From the NCBI GenBank assembly GCA_001792895.1, contig MARA01000032.1, positions 372,001-436,000 of the forward strand: a stretch of 64,000 bases of DNA. The letters are read 5' to 3'. Made by a program: the position numbers and the translations under genes. Positions 11,389-24,659 of this stretch are shown here, piece after piece. The stretch's first letter is position 1, and each line of letters starts with the position of its first letter. The stretch comes from Lentinus brumalis. Its lineage: Eukaryota > Basidiomycota > Agaricomycetes > Polyporales > Polyporaceae. The notes under the pieces are model-generated. The model did not search any database and was not told where the DNA came from. It worked only from the letters and a program-made list of their open reading frames with translations.

Positions 11389-13043
11389 GACTTCGTAGTG
11401 TACAGTCGTCTCCTGCAGACATGAGACATGCGCAGACGTCTCGAGGCTGAGACGTCGGGACGTCGCGCTGAGAGAGGAGTTGCGAGGCAGGAGGCGTTCC
11501 GTCCTCGGGTCGACCGTCCTGGCGAGGGGTCGATGCACGCTGCAGCCTAGATGCGCTGCCAGCGCCGTCCGAGCCGTCGCCCTTGGCGGTGCGACGAGTC
11601 GGCGTTCGCGGCCCGATTCGCTTCTCGCTGTGTCGCAGTTGTGCTCGCGGAGGGCGTTGCCCGAGGCCTCCGGGCAGGCTCGAGAGTGCGGCCGCGGGCG
11701 TCGGCTTGACGGCTGTCGCAAGGGCGGGAGACTGGGCGGAGAGCGAGGAGGCGAGAGGGAAGAGGATGCCGGGATTTTGGGCGAGGAGTAGTCGGATCGT
11801 GTGGTCGAGATGCGCGACGTGCTGGTGAGAGTCGGTCTTGGTGTTGATCTTTACGGAGAGAGCCCGGGCGGTGCTTACGCGGGTTGTTACTTGAAGCAAC
11901 GGGCTGAGTGTCTTGAGGGTCCCGTTCGACGAGTCACTTGAGCAGGACAACGGCGGCTGATAGAGAATTCCAGGAGTTCAGACGACGGGTGGCGGAGAGG
12001 CGCAAGCGTGCTGTTGAGGTGGACTAGGGTCAACTTTAGTGTCTTTGGGTGGGAGTCAATACACGGGAGCTCGAGTACTACTTACATGAGTAAATCAACT
12101 TGCAATCACTGGAGCGAGGCACGAGACGCGAGGTGCGAGAATGGGGCAGGATGGAACAGGCTTGTATGCCGCAGCTTGAATGAAGGGCAGGCGGCTTGAT
12201 GCATTGTGACTGCTGGAGAGTGGGCGTGTCGTGTTTGAGTGCGTGCGGGCGAGGGTGATTTTGAATAACGATACCTCGAGACGTTGCAGACGGAAGGAAC
12301 GCTGCGAGGGAGAGAGAGTCTGCATAGGAGACGACGGGTTTGCGTGTTGGCGAGACGTAGAGTGCATGTACATACGTGAATCGAGAAGGGACATGGAGGG
12401 ACGCACCTGCACCCTGTGCTTGTCGCGCACACCGACCCTCCTGCGAGAAGGACTTGCGAGAGACCGCCGGGGTCTTCTGCTCATAGGCGGGCGTACAGGG
12501 CACGGGGAGGACGTCGTCGCAGAGTTTGAGGGAAGAGAGGGGCACTGGAGCTGTGGGCAGAGTGCGCGTACCGGGGTGCTGCCTCTTCTTGAGGGCGGCG
12601 GCGAGAGAGGCAGTCGAGCAGGAGCGGTCGAGTGCCGTCCCAGACGAGTCGAAAGCGAGCGAGGGGGCGGCAAACAGGCGCAAACAGCGTCGCGGATTCG
12701 AGCAGACGGCAGCTGAGCGAGCGACGGCAGCCAGAGCGAGCGACGACGAGGGCAGAAGAGGCGGGCGAGCGGCGATCGACCGAGCAGCTCTCGCGTACAG
12801 CCACCACTCGCGTGACGTCAGCGATCGACGTCGCCCAGCGATCGCAACCTCCAGCGCGAGCGGCCGCGGTAGAACGCGTGTGCAGAGGCGAGCAATCATC
12901 AGGAGTAGTTGGATGTTGGATGTCGAGAGCCAACCGACGCGACCCGCGGCGAATGCCCGGTAAGTAACTAGTTCTAATGACGCAATAAACAATGGATTAA
13001 TCCCCTGCCGCCCAAGGCGCTCAGTAGCTTGTCCTCCGCCACC

Positions 13044-13429
13044 ATGTCGTCTTTCGCGAAAGCCTTGTCCCCTGCTGTCAGGGAAATACGGATTCTGTGC
13101 TGCCAGACAGGTCCTGCGTCGGCGGGTGCACGGTGAGCCAGGCCCAGTTTCTCGAAACAGACTCGGGTTAACGTGTTGTAGGCAATTCATCACCTCTCAC
13201 TATCCGACGCTCAAGCAACACAACCCCGACCTCCCTATCCTCATTCGTCAGGCGAAGGGAACTCCTGCGAGGGTGTTTGCGAGATTTGGTGCGTTTGATA
13301 CTGCTCATACAATACGCGTCGCTGACCGAAGTTCATGCAGACAAGGGATTGGAGAAGCACGTCGAGGTCGAGGGTCTTTCCTCCTCAGACGTCGCGTCGC
13401 GGATCTCACAGCTGTTGGGCTCATCATGA
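13044..13429 (+). CDS. NDUFA2: NDUFA2/B8 complex I subunit, unit B copy
   Basis: Identical gene structure and open frame to the unit A copy (exons about 13044-13132, 13182-13288, 13341-13429). If transcribed, it would give the same 94-residue complex I protein. Confidence 0.92.
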
Positions 13430-13802
13430 ACGTCTTGTACTTTGATGCAATTGCACGTCCTTCAGTAGACTTCATTGGGCAGTCTCCAGACATCTCAAGT
13501 TGCGTTTGATACTACCAGTGGATGAAGGTACGTCCTCAAACAGAGGGAGGCCAAGGTCGCCGTTGCGGTCGCGGGGCGACGGCTCCGTTGGCAATATCAA
13601 GAGTCAGACGGAGAGGTTATAGAACGTCGCGGAAGAGTTGGCAGCCCTCGAAGTGGGCTTGGGAACGATGACACGCCAGCAGCTTGAGCAGGGCGAAAGG
13701 TACGTCAGTCCCATACTACACATCACGTTCTGACTCTATGACTATAGTCAGGTCCTTGGTACCAAATGGCAAATGGATTCGTCAGGCGCCATCCTACATT
13801 GA
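13430..13802 (+). pseudogene. Decayed SDR 3' fragment, unit B
   Basis: Same sequence as in unit A, including the internal TAG and the frameshift before RYVLKQREAKVA. Confidence 0.63.
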
Positions 13803-13988
13803 CCACCGACCGACTGCGTCAACCGGTGCCGCCGTGCCGCAAGTCGCCGAAATCCATCAAGCTTCTCTGTCCAGGTTTACTTCAGCAAGGCCTTCCTGAT
13901 ATGGATCTCCTGAGGGTCGTCAGAGCAACTCTTCCACAATCCACCACCACCCCAAGCTTCACGTTATTCGCACTCCCACGCAGGTCTC

Positions 13989-15182
13989 ATGCAGCTCGTC
14001 TGGTTTATCACAGGTATGCTTCGAGATGGTCCATACGAGATGATGCTGACATTCCTCTCCAGGAGCGTCCTCTGGGTTGGGTTATGCTCTCACCCAACGG
14101 ATCCTCGCGCGCGGCGACCGGGTTATAGCGACGGCGCGCAACCCAAGGGCGTTGGACGCTCTCCTCTCGCACCCCGACACAGACAAGTCTCGTATACACG
14201 TCCTCAAGCTAGACATCACGTCGCCCTTCGCGACGCTCCAGGAGACCGCACAGCAAGCAGTCGAGAAATGGGGCCGTGTCGACGTTCTCGTCAACAACGC
14301 CGGCATTGGCGGTGAAGTCGGCGCGAGCGAAGAGCTCGGGTGAGTCACCAGCGTGTCTTGCTGCGCTCCAATGTGCTGACCGGGCTGCCCAGAGTGGACT
14401 GGCTGATGCACGTGATGAAGACGAACTACGCTGGGACCGTGAACGTCACCAACGCCCTGCTTCCTCACATGCGTTCGCAGCGCACGGGGACGGTTGTTCT
14501 CCTTGGAAGCCGGTCGGCGTATCGGAACGAGTTCCTTGTGAGTTGTTGATTTACCTCTGCGCCGTCGGTTGTCTGACGATCCGCAGGGACCTGGTACGTT
14601 CCCAGCAACCTTCCGTTGTGCAAAGGCTTACCGTTCTCATAGTTGCCTACGCTGCTTCGAAGGCAGCCGTGCATTGTACGTGTCCAGCATATGCTCACCC
14701 GCGCGAATAATTTTTGAACTTTTTGACAGCGTACGGCGAGACGCTCTCCGCGGAGGTAGCCCCCTTCAACATCCGCGTCACCGTCGTCGTCCCTGGCACC
14801 TTCGACACGCCCCTCGCCCATCCCATCATTGGCACGCCCATCGCGGACTACGACTCCGCGCGCGGTGCTACGCCAACGCGTTGAGGCAGCCAAGAAAATG
14901 CCCAACAAGGGCGACCCGGTCAAGGGCATGGACGCGCTCATGGACGCGATCCGTGGAGAGGGGCGCGCGGCGGGCAAGGGTGGGCTGCCGCTGTGGCTGT
15001 TCCTGGGCAGCGACTGTATTGCGGATATCAAGGGCCGGGCGGACAGGCTGAGAGGCGTCGCGGAGGAGTGGGCTGCCGGCTGCGTGAGAGGCGGTGGTTC
15101 GAATGCCTTGTCTTGTATGTTGTGTATGAACATATATTTGTTGCAGACACGTCCTTGTTCGCAGCGCTTGTACTGCACGTAG
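13989..15182 (+). pseudogene. SDR copy in unit B with a dinucleotide loss
   Basis: Open through the cofactor and catalytic motifs. It then loses one CG pair from the TCCGCGCGCG run near 14865, which truncates it after SARGATPTR. Otherwise it matches the unit C gene almost exactly. Confidence 0.8.
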
Positions 15183-15260
15183 CCGATATCGATGACTGGA
15201 TGCATGTTGCACACTGCATATGGTGTGCATCTCCCAGATCAATCGAGTGCCTCAGTCGCG

Positions 15261-15450
15261 TTCATAGCCAGTGATCACTGATTATACGTGTTCATAGCGA
15301 GTGTTCATACGTGTTCATAGCCGTGTCGTGCTCATAGCCAGTGTTCATCGTCATGTCTTGCTCCTGTTTACAGCCAGTCCTCTTTTCATACGTGTTCATA
15401 GCCGTGTCGTGCTCATAGCCAGTGTCGTGTTCGTAGCCAGTCCTCTTAGT
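15261..15450 (+). repeat. GTGTTCATAGCCAGT minisatellite, unit B
   Basis: Same repeat as in unit A, with TTGCTCCTGTTTACAGCC in place of TTGCGTTTACAGCC. Confidence 0.85.
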
Positions 15451-15631
15451 GATGTACTGCGTTTTGTTTATGGCCGTCTCTTGCAGCTGGACTGGGCAGC
15501 CGTGATTCGTAGATGCCTGGCGAAGAGACTCAGTAGAGGAGGAGAAGGAGGTTGGCGGTTAAGAGCCGCGGCGTGGTGTGAGGACGCATGTTCTAGTCAT
15601 TGCATGTATCTACTACACGAAGAAGTACTAC

Positions 15632-18310
15632 TTATACATGGCTACTAGAGAGCACACAAACGGAACACCGGGAAATCGTAGCGACGCACTTTCTACGAGC
15701 GCTTAGGTTACTAAAACGGGAAGCCACACCGGCGTAAGACTGCCGCCGCTTGATCTCCGCCGGCTGCCAATCTCCTGCATTCTCCTTGGACAGTGCTTGA
15801 GCGCTGAGCCTGGGGCTCCAACTCGCTTGCCGCAGAGCTGCAGTCTTCGACGAGGTCATCAGTCATTGCACGCACAGCGCGCTGAGCGTGGCGTCCGGTA
15901 TGCAGAGCTCCCCGGAACGTCTGAAACAGCACCTCAAAACACGCCCGGGAGAGTCCAGATAAGCCCGGCCACACATGACGCCGCTCAGAGCATACCTACT
16001 CCCGGGCTAGACATGCGATGACATCACTCTCGCGAGCATGTGGGACAGCGGAGACAAAAGCTTCGTCCCGGAGCTGCCTTCTGCGTACGCTTGTAACAGC
16101 AAATATAGAAGTTGTGCGGTCGGTAAGTCATTGTAACTCGGTACAAGCAGAGCAGTAAAACGTACCGAGAATCCCCAGGGTTGCGGAGTAAACACGACGG
16201 TGTACAGCCAAGAGACGGCCACGCGGGAGCTGCTTCACGCAGCGTGACAACATTCTGCATCGCTTCTGAGCGAAGTCTATAGAAACTGTACGTCAGCCTC
16301 CAGGTAAGTCATTGAAGCGTGGTACATGCTGAGCAGCAATACATACCGAGAAGGCTTTGGTTCGCCTGGCGACATGTGCCCAGCACGGGAGCTACGATAG
16401 CATGACGAAGGCCTATGGCCGAGGTACAAGCCGGAGCTTCGACGGCGCCCGGGAGAAGTCAAGCCGCAGGATAGCGTCTGCCGAGAGATCTTGCACGTCG
16501 CATCTTGTACAGGAGAAAGCGAGATCTCTGCGGATTGCGAGTGGGTGGATAAGTAGGGTGTGTCTGCGTGTGTCTTGGCTTGACTATGACGGCAGCTGTG
16601 GCGAGCGAGGGCCTGGGAGAAGGGACACCGCGGGCTGCACCTGCGCGACGCTGCGACCGTCCGGGAGTAGTGGAGTCGCGGGATGCGGCTGGGAACCGTC
16701 TGCGGGGAGCTGGTGCATGCCGCATTATGGAGACCGGGGGACAAAATACCTCAGCGGAGGGCGGGAGAGCCCGAGTGCACGGGAGATGGTGTGTCTGCAT
16801 TCGTGTGGATCGCTGCGACGGCGGGCGAGGAGCCGGAAGGCGACAGTATGCCGCGGGCCGCACCGTGACCCCGGAGCGCAGAACTGTGAGACACTGCGAC
16901 TGTCTGGGAGATGTTGCTTGTTACATCTTGTGGGTGGGAGCAAATCGAACCCTGCGAGGCGGTGCTAGAACGCTCGGACGAGCAGAATGCGACGCGGCTG
17001 CCAGTGCGTGACGCTGCACCCAGGATGGGGCGAAGGCGGCGGGAGCGGAGCCGTGTGCACGCTCGCGACGTGTCGAGGGTTGAGCTTGCAGTGCATGCCT
17101 AACGACATACGAAACGGCTGTCAGCACGAGCAGGGACTCGGGAGCCATGCGGAGGAGACTCGAACGCACCGACGGGTCCTCTCTCTCCATCCGAGTTGCT
17201 TGAGTACGCGTGGTGCCAACTGCACCGGAGGAAGCCTGGGAGCTCGTCTGGGAGGTGGCTCAAAGGACAGCGAGTGGGAGGACGGCGAATGGAGGATGCA
17301 ACAGAGAGACAGAGAGGACGTCGGCAGCTGGGAGGGCATGCAGATGAAGGGGGAGAGGGGAGACGGCAGGCTCTCGGAGGGCGCACCATATATCATTCTC
17401 GCTGCTCATTCGGATTCCCAGGGTCGCAGACGGCAATGGCCGCCGTTCCGCGATGTATGTTGTGATCCCATGTTGGACGACTCCGTCCGTGAGGTTGAAT
17501 GCTGAGTTCAGAGTTCTCAGCCAATGCGCCGGCCAACTCGTCCTGGCGAGCAATCGGCTCCCGGACTAGGCGCAACTCACCGCCTTCGGACGTTTCCATG
17601 TCATTGTCACTCTAGCCGTGACCGCCAGATGCGAGTGCTGAGAGGAATGTTGAGATTGCGATCCACGTGTGACATGAGCATGCGCGGACCCAGCAGGACA
17701 AATAGAGGGCCGTCATCGCTGTTGACAATCAAGGGAAGCACCGGATAAACCGAATCTGTTCGCGTCCGAGTCGTTCGGTAAGTATCATTCCTTTCCAGCC
17801 AACCTTCCCGGAACTCCAGATTCAGCGTGAGGTCTCCTAGCTCCTGTCGCAGCAAGCTGTTACAGCATGTGCCGTGGTCGTCCTCCCATACCCCAGATGA
17901 TTTGATGTGCAGCTGCTGAGTCGACGGGCCGATATCTGGCGTGTGCATAACGGTGTTGTTACTTGCGGACAGGCCGTGTCAGTCGCAGGAACGCGACGGC
18001 GCGACGGAACTGTGTGGGAAGCTCGAATGTTTCTGGACGAACAAGGCAGCTTCGCTCCGCTGCCATCTGTAGTAGGTAGAGTATTGCACGGGCACAATGT
18101 CCCTGCGTGATGTATTAGTTACCTGGAGTCTCAATTATGCGACAGAATGCGACAGAACGATAGGAGGTCACGTACCATCTAGAATGTTTCACGGCGAACT
18201 TGGTAGTAAGTATCCCGTCCGCTCGAAGCCGTCGCGTGCTCGGAGTCTCGGAGAGGATCATGCCTGCACACGATGTCTCGCGTGATAGCATAGACGTTCG
18301 CTCCGCAGCT
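15632..18310 (-). pseudogene. G2 copy across the B/C junction
   Basis: As the A/B copy, but one extra G near 15813 (CCTGGGGCTCC) breaks the terminal exon frame that is open in A and D. Confidence 0.33.
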
Positions 18311-19491
18311 TCTGTGTCCGGGAGTGCATTCTTCCGAATCCTCCTGCGCGCGGTTGGCAGTCCGAGCGACTCCCGAGCAGTGCTTCCCACCTGGATCATC
18401 ACCATAATATCGCAGTGCTCCCAGTACCCGTGCAGTTTACAGATGTGAGCGATGGATTGGCTGGGAGACCCGTGAGAGCCAGGCCGACCGCTACAAAGAC
18501 TCAAATAGTGTGGCGAACAGTGCTACTTGCTAGAACGGGCATCCTGCGTGGCATCGTTCTTGCCTAGCGGGCTGTGCGCGACCTTCGAGCCGTCGAAGAA
18601 TGTTGCAGCCACAGCCGCAGCCGCAGCCGGGCGTACCTCCAAGTCTTCCCAGGCCTGCCGTTCGTCGTGTTACCATTCTGTCTCCCGAGCGGAGGACATG
18701 GACATCTGGCGGTGTCCGAGTCGCCTCCCTGTAAGTAGGTTCGTAGTACCAGTATGTAAGCTCACTCACCCAGGACGTAGAGACTAGAGTCTGTGTTCCG
18801 CCTCCCACCTCTCCTAATTGAATTATAGCGAGTAGACATGTGCAACAACGCTCGCTCCCGGGTAGCGGATGCGCTGCAATGTGCATCCACATGCCGCGAC
18901 CTTGAAGCATGCACCGGCGGCGCAGACGCACATCGCGTCCTGCGCGGGGACGAAGAGTTCCCGGCGACCGATTCGAGCAATCCCAGCGGGATATTCCTGA
19001 GCATCGAGAAGACACGTCGAACGTCGAAGTGAGCCGCAGGCTCACTCAACGACATCGAAGCGGCAAACATCGAACACGTACCTGTTCCCTGTTCGCGGTC
19101 CACTGTTCAGGGACTTGGACGTCCGAGTCGAGTGACCACACGTGCTGGAAACTCGTGCGGCCACCCTGCACCCTCCCGGGCACGTCCAACTCGGCGATAG
19201 AGACGCATCCCACGCAGTGCCAGCTGTTCTGCATGCCGTTCGAGGCTCGTGCATGCAGCGGCGACTCTGGAGCGAGCACGACGCGACCGCGCTGGGGGCC
19301 GCATCGGACATAATCCTGGGAAGTGCCCAGGTTGAGGGTTGCGCCGTGTTGTATGTTTCATCTGCGTGCTGTCGCCGGAGTGCTTCCCCGCCGGCACTGG
19401 TGTGTTGGACTGCACCCCGTCGCGTCCAGTCTCGCACTGGAGCGGAACCCGACGCAAACTGCGCTGAGGATGCTTGAGTATGGGAGCACGT

Positions 19492-20410
19492 CTGTGCGCT
19501 GTCCAGGTTTCAAGGCAGGTGGCGAAATAGCGAGCGAGCGAGCGGCGTGCCGACGTCAGACGTCCCTGAAGATTGGTACGTACGCGTGCAGGGGTACTCG
19601 GAGATTCGCCAAGACACGGCGGAGGTGCAGGGAAAGGATCCTATAACCCATGCGCAAGTCAGCACGGTCCCCGCCGCTCCCGACACGCTCCCAACCCCGG
19701 CGCAGGTCACTTACCTCGCCCCCGCCGTTCGCTCCAGCCCGTGTCGCCCGTGTCCTACGAGCTGAGTTCCGGTGAGTCGCAGCCCAAGCCGGATGCCCTT
19801 CCATCGTGTCGGGCGATACGCACCTGCTGACTGCACCTCTCCTTCTCCCAGCCGGCGCGATCGCTGCTCGCCGTTGACGAGCTCCCGGTGAGTCGCATTC
19901 TAAGCCGGCCATACCCGAGACCGCCCTGTCCGCCACCGACTGACTCTTTTCTCTCTCACACCCAGATCTGCGAACATCCACGCCCCAGTGAACCAGCCCC
20001 ACGGTGAGCACCGACGTCCTCGCCTACACAGCAGCGCATCAGGACTCACCTTAGAACCTCCCACCAGCTCCAAAGCTGCAAGGTGCGTGATCTCCCTTCC
20101 ATGTCCGCCCTCCCAGACCGTTCACGACGTCTGGAGGATCCAGATCCGGTGCCCTGGAAAGCGCATGCGCACGCGTAAGTACCCATCATGTCCACGAGCG
20201 AATCTGCACGACACTCACACCATCATAGAGGCGTCTCGCCGATCCCGGTGTATCTGTCAAGACTCGCGACTCAAGCTCGACGCGGGTGAGTGCGCTCCAT
20301 CGAGCCGCGCGTACCACCTGGTGCTCATGGGATGTCCGCGCTCGCAGCGTCGTCGCACTCGCGCCGTGGTGGGAAGGAAATATATTCGAGACTGTAGTTA
20401 TCGCGAGTAG
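19492..20410 (+). pseudogene. G1 copy in unit C, probably broken
   Basis: As in units A and B: missing AGCG repeat in exon 1 and CTGGAG in place of the CTGCAG acceptor before exon 5. Confidence 0.4.
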
Positions 20411-22069
20411 GACTTCGTAGTGTACAGTCGTCTCCTGCAGACATGAGACATGCGCAGACGTCTCGAGGCTGAAGACGTCGGGACGTCGCGCTGAGAGAGG
20501 AGTTGCGAGGCAGGAGGCGTTCCGTCCTCGGGTCGACCGTCCTGGCGAGGGGTCGATGCACGCTGCAGCCTAGATGCGCTGCCAGCGCCGTCCGAGCCGT
20601 CGCCCTTGGCGGTGCGACGAGTCGGCGTTCGCGGCCCGATTCGCTTCTCGCTGTGTCGCAGTTGTGCTCGCGGAGGGCGTTGCCCGAGGCCTCCGGGCAG
20701 GCTCGAGAGTGCGGCCGCGGGCGTCGGCTTGACGGCTGTCGCAAGGGCGGGAGACTGGGCGGAGAGCGAGGAGGCGAGAGGGAAGAGGATGCCGGGATTT
20801 TGGGCGAGGAGTAGTCGGATCGTGTGGTCGAGATGCGCGACGTGCTGGTGAGAGTCGGTCTTGGTGTTGATCTTTACGGAGAGAGCCCGGGCGGTGCTTA
20901 CGCGGGTTGTTACTTGAAGCAACGGGCTGAGTGTCTTGAGGGTCCCGTTCGACGAGTCACTTGAGCAGGACAACGAGCGGCTGATAGAGAATTCCAGGAG
21001 TTCAGACGACGGGTGGCGGAGAGGCGCAAGCGTGCTGTTGAGGTGGACTAGGGTCAACTTTAGTGTCTTTGGGGTGGGAGTCAATACACGGGGAGCTCGA
21101 GTACTACTTACATGAGTAAATCAACTTGCAATCACTGGAGCGAGGCACGAGACGCGAGGTGCGAGAATGGGGCAGGATGGAACAGACTTGTATGCCGCAG
21201 CTTGAATGAAGGGCAGGCGGCTTGATGCATTGTGACTGCCGGAGAGTGGGCGTGTCGTGTTTGAGTGCGTGCGGGCGAGGGTGATTTTGAATAACGATAC
21301 CTCGAGACGTTGCAGACGGAAGGAACGCTGCGAGGGAGAGAGAGTCTGCATAGGAGACGACGGGTTTGCGTGTTGGCGAGACGTAGAGTGCATGTACATA
21401 CGTGAATCGAGAAGGGACATGGAGGGACGCACCTGCACCCTGTGCTTGTCGCGCACACCGACCCTCCTGCGAGAAGGACTTGCGAGAGACCGCCGGGGTC
21501 TTCTGCTCATAGGCGGGCGTACAGGGCACGGGGAGGACGTCGTCGCAGAGTTTGAGGGAAGAGAGGGGCACTGGAGCTGTGGGCAGAGTGCGCGTACCGG
21601 GGTGCTGCCTCTTCTTGAGGGCGGCGGCGAGAGAGGCAGTCGAGCAGGAGCGGTCGAGTGCCGTCCCAGACGAGTCGAAAGCGAGCGAGGGGGCGGCAAA
21701 CAGGCGCAAACAGCGTCGCGGATTCGAGCAGACGGCAGCTGAGCGAGCGACGGCAGCCAGAGCGAGCGACGACGAGGGCAGAAGAGGCGGGCGAGCGGCG
21801 ATCGACCGAGCAGCTCTCGCGTACAGCCACCACTCGCGTGACGTCAGCGATCGACGTCGCCCAGCGATCGCAACCTCCAGCGCGAGCGGCCGCGGTAGAA
21901 CGCGTGTGCAGAGGCGAGCAATCATCAGGAGTAGTTGGATGTTGGATGTCGAGAGCCAACCGACGCGACCCGCGGCGAATGCCCGGTAAGTAACTAGTTC
22001 TAATGACGCAATAAACAATGGATTAATCCCCTGCCGCCCAAGGCGCTCAGTAGCTTGTCCTCCGCCACC

Positions 22070-22455
22070 ATGTCGTCTTTCGCGAAAGCCTTGTCCCCTG
22101 CTGTCAGGGAAATACGGATTCTGTGCTGCCAGACAGGTCCTGCGTCGGCGGGTGCACGGTGAGCCAGGCCCAGTTTCTCGAAACAGACTCGGGTTAACGT
22201 GTTGTAGGCAATTCATCACCTCTCACTATCCGACGCTCAAGCAACACAACCCCGACCTCCCTATCCTCATTCGTCAGGCGAAGGGAACTCCTGCGAGGGT
22301 GTTTGCGAGATTTGGTGCGTTTGATACTGCTCATACAATACGCGTCGCTGACCGAAGTTCATGCAGACAAGGGATTGGAGAAGCACGTCGAGGTCGAGGG
22401 TCTTTCCTCCTCAGACGTCGCGTCGCGGATCTCACAGCTGTTGGGCTCATCATGA
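22070..22455 (+). CDS. NDUFA2: NDUFA2/B8 complex I subunit, unit C copy
   Basis: Open, with the same three exons (about 22070-22158, 22208-22314, 22367-22455) and the same protein as copies A and B. This is the third intact copy in the array. Confidence 0.92.
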
Positions 22456-22828
22456 ACGTCTTGTACTTTGATGCAATTGCACGTCCTTCAGTAGACTTCA
22501 TTGGGCAGTCTCCAGACATCTCAAGTTGCGTTTGATACTACCAGTGGATGAAGGTACGTCCTCAAACAGAGGGAGGCCAAGGTCGCCGTTGCGGTCGCGG
22601 GGCGACGGCTCCGTTGGCAATATCAAGAGTCAGACGGAGAGGTTATAGAACGTCGCGGAAGAGTTGGCAGCCCTCGAAGTGGGCTTGGGAACGATGACAC
22701 GCCAGCAGCTTGAGCAGGGCGAAAGGTACGTCAGTCCCATACTACACATCACGTTCTGACTCTATGACTATAGTCAGGTCCTTGGTACCAAATGGCAAAT
22801 GGATTCGTCAGGCGCCATCCTACATTGA
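22456..22828 (+). pseudogene. Decayed SDR 3' fragment, unit C
   Basis: Same as units A and B. Confidence 0.63.
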
Positions 22829-23014
22829 CCACCGACCGACTGCGTCAACCGGTGCCGCCGTGCCGCAAGTCGCCGAAATCCATCAAGCTTCTCTGTCCAG
22901 GTTTACTTCAGCAAGGCCTTCCTGATATGGATCTCCTGAGGGTCGTCAGAGCAACTCTTCCACAATCCACCACCACCCCAAGCTTCACGTTATTCGCACT
23001 CCCACGCAGGTCTC

Positions 23015-24210
23015 ATGCAGCTCGTCTGGTTTATCACAGGTATGCTTCGAGATGGTCCATACGAGATGATGCTGACATTCCTCTCCAGGAGCGTCCTCTG
23101 GGTTGGGTTATGCTCTCACCCAACGGATCCTCGCGCGCGGCGACCGGGTTATAGCGACGGCGCGCAACCCAAGGGCGTTGGACGCTCTCCTCTCGCACCC
23201 CGACACAGACAAGTCTCGTATACACGTCCTCAAGCTAGACATCACGTCGCCCTTCGCGACGCTCCAGGAGACCGCACAGCAAGCAGTCGAGAAATGGGGC
23301 CGTGTCGACGTTCTCGTCAACAACGCCGGCATTGGCGGTGAAGTCGGCGCGAGCGAAGAGCTCGGGTGAGTCACCAGCGTGTCTTGCTGCGCTCCAATGT
23401 GCTGACCGGGCTGCCCAGAGTGGACTGGCTGATGCACGTGATGAAGACGAACTACGCTGGGACCGTGAACGTCACCAACGCCCTGCTTCCTCACATGCGT
23501 TCGCAGCGCACGGGGACGGTTGTTCTCCTTGGAAGCCGGTCGGCGTATCGGAACGAGTTCCTTGTGAGTTGTTGATTTACCTCTGCGCCGTCGGTTGTCT
23601 GACGATCCGCAGGGACCTGGTACGTTCCCAGCAACCTTCCGTTGTGCAAAGGCTTACCGTTCTCATAGTTGCCTACGCTGCTTCGAAGGCAGCCGTGCAT
23701 TGTACGTGTCCAGCATATGCTCACCCGCGCGAATAATTTTTGAACTTTTTGACAGCGTACGGCGAGACGCTCTCCGCGGAGGTAGCCCCCTTCAACATCC
23801 GCGTCACCGTCGTCGTCCCTGGCACCTTCGACACGCCCCTCGCCCATCCCATCATTGGCACGCCCATCGCGGACTACGACTCCGCGCGCGCGGTGCTACG
23901 CCAACGCGTTGAGGCAGCCAAGAAAATGCCCAACAAGGGCGACCCGGTCAAGGGCATGGACGCGCTCATGGACGCGATCCGTGGAGAGGGGCGCGCGGCG
24001 GGCAAGGGTGGGCTGCCGCTGTGGCTGTTCCTGGGCAGCGACTGTATTGCGGATATCAAGGGCCGGGCGGACAGGCTGAGAGGCGTCGCGGAGGAGTGGG
24101 CTGCCGGCTGCGTGAGAGGCGGTGGTTCGAATGCCTTGTCTTGTATGTTGTGTATGAACATATATTTGTTGCAGACACGTCCTTGTTCGCAGCGCTTGTA
24201 CTGCACGTAG
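23015..24210 (+). CDS. Short-chain dehydrogenase/reductase, intact copy (unit C)
   Basis: NAD(P)-dependent oxidoreductase of the classical SDR family; the substrate cannot be read from sequence. Six exons (23015-23039, 23089-23365, 23419-23563, 23613-23619, 23669-23701, 23756-24210) give 313 residues. Exon 4 is only 7 nt. The cofactor motif TGASSGLG is at residues 8-15, Arg34 after ATA suggests NADP(H), NNAG is at 86-89, the catalytic Ser is 142 (or 140), and YAASK gives Tyr155 and Lys159. VPGTFDTP follows as in retinol-dehydrogenase-like fungal SDRs. The last 63 nt before the terminal exon could be an in-frame intron (GTGAGAGG...TTGCAG), which would shorten the protein to 292. No signal peptide is evident. 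Confidence 0.88.
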
Positions 24211-24288
24211 CCGATATCGATGACTGGATGCATGTTGCACACTGCATATGGTGTGCATCTCCCAGATCAATCGAGTGCCTCAGTCGCG

Positions 24289-24478
24289 TTCATAGCCAGT
24301 GATCACTGATTATACGTGTTCATAGCGAGTGTTCATACGTGTTCATAGCCGTGTCGTGCTCATAGCCAGTGTTCATCGTCATGTCTTGCTCCTGTTTACA
24401 GCCAGTCCTCTTTTCATACGTGTTCATAGCCGTGTCGTGCTCATAGCCAGTGTCGTGTTCGTAGCCAGTCCTCTTAGT
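24289..24478 (+). repeat. GTGTTCATAGCCAGT minisatellite, unit C
   Basis: Same as unit B. Confidence 0.85.
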
Positions 24479-24659
24479 GATGTACTGCGTTTTGTTTATG
24501 GCCGTCTCTTGCAGCTGGACTGGGCAGCCGTGATTCGTAGATGCCTGGCGAAGAGACTCAGTAGAGGAGGAGAAGGAGGTTGGCGGTTAAGAGCCGCGGC
24601 GTGGTGTGAGGACGCATGTTCTAGTCATTGCATGTATCTACTACACGAAGAAGTACTAC

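Larger units (their letters stand above)
9010..18031 (+). repeat. Array unit B (A-C subfamily)
   Basis: Same gene order as A and almost the same sequence. It holds an open NDUFA2 and an SDR with one dinucleotide loss. Confidence 0.95.
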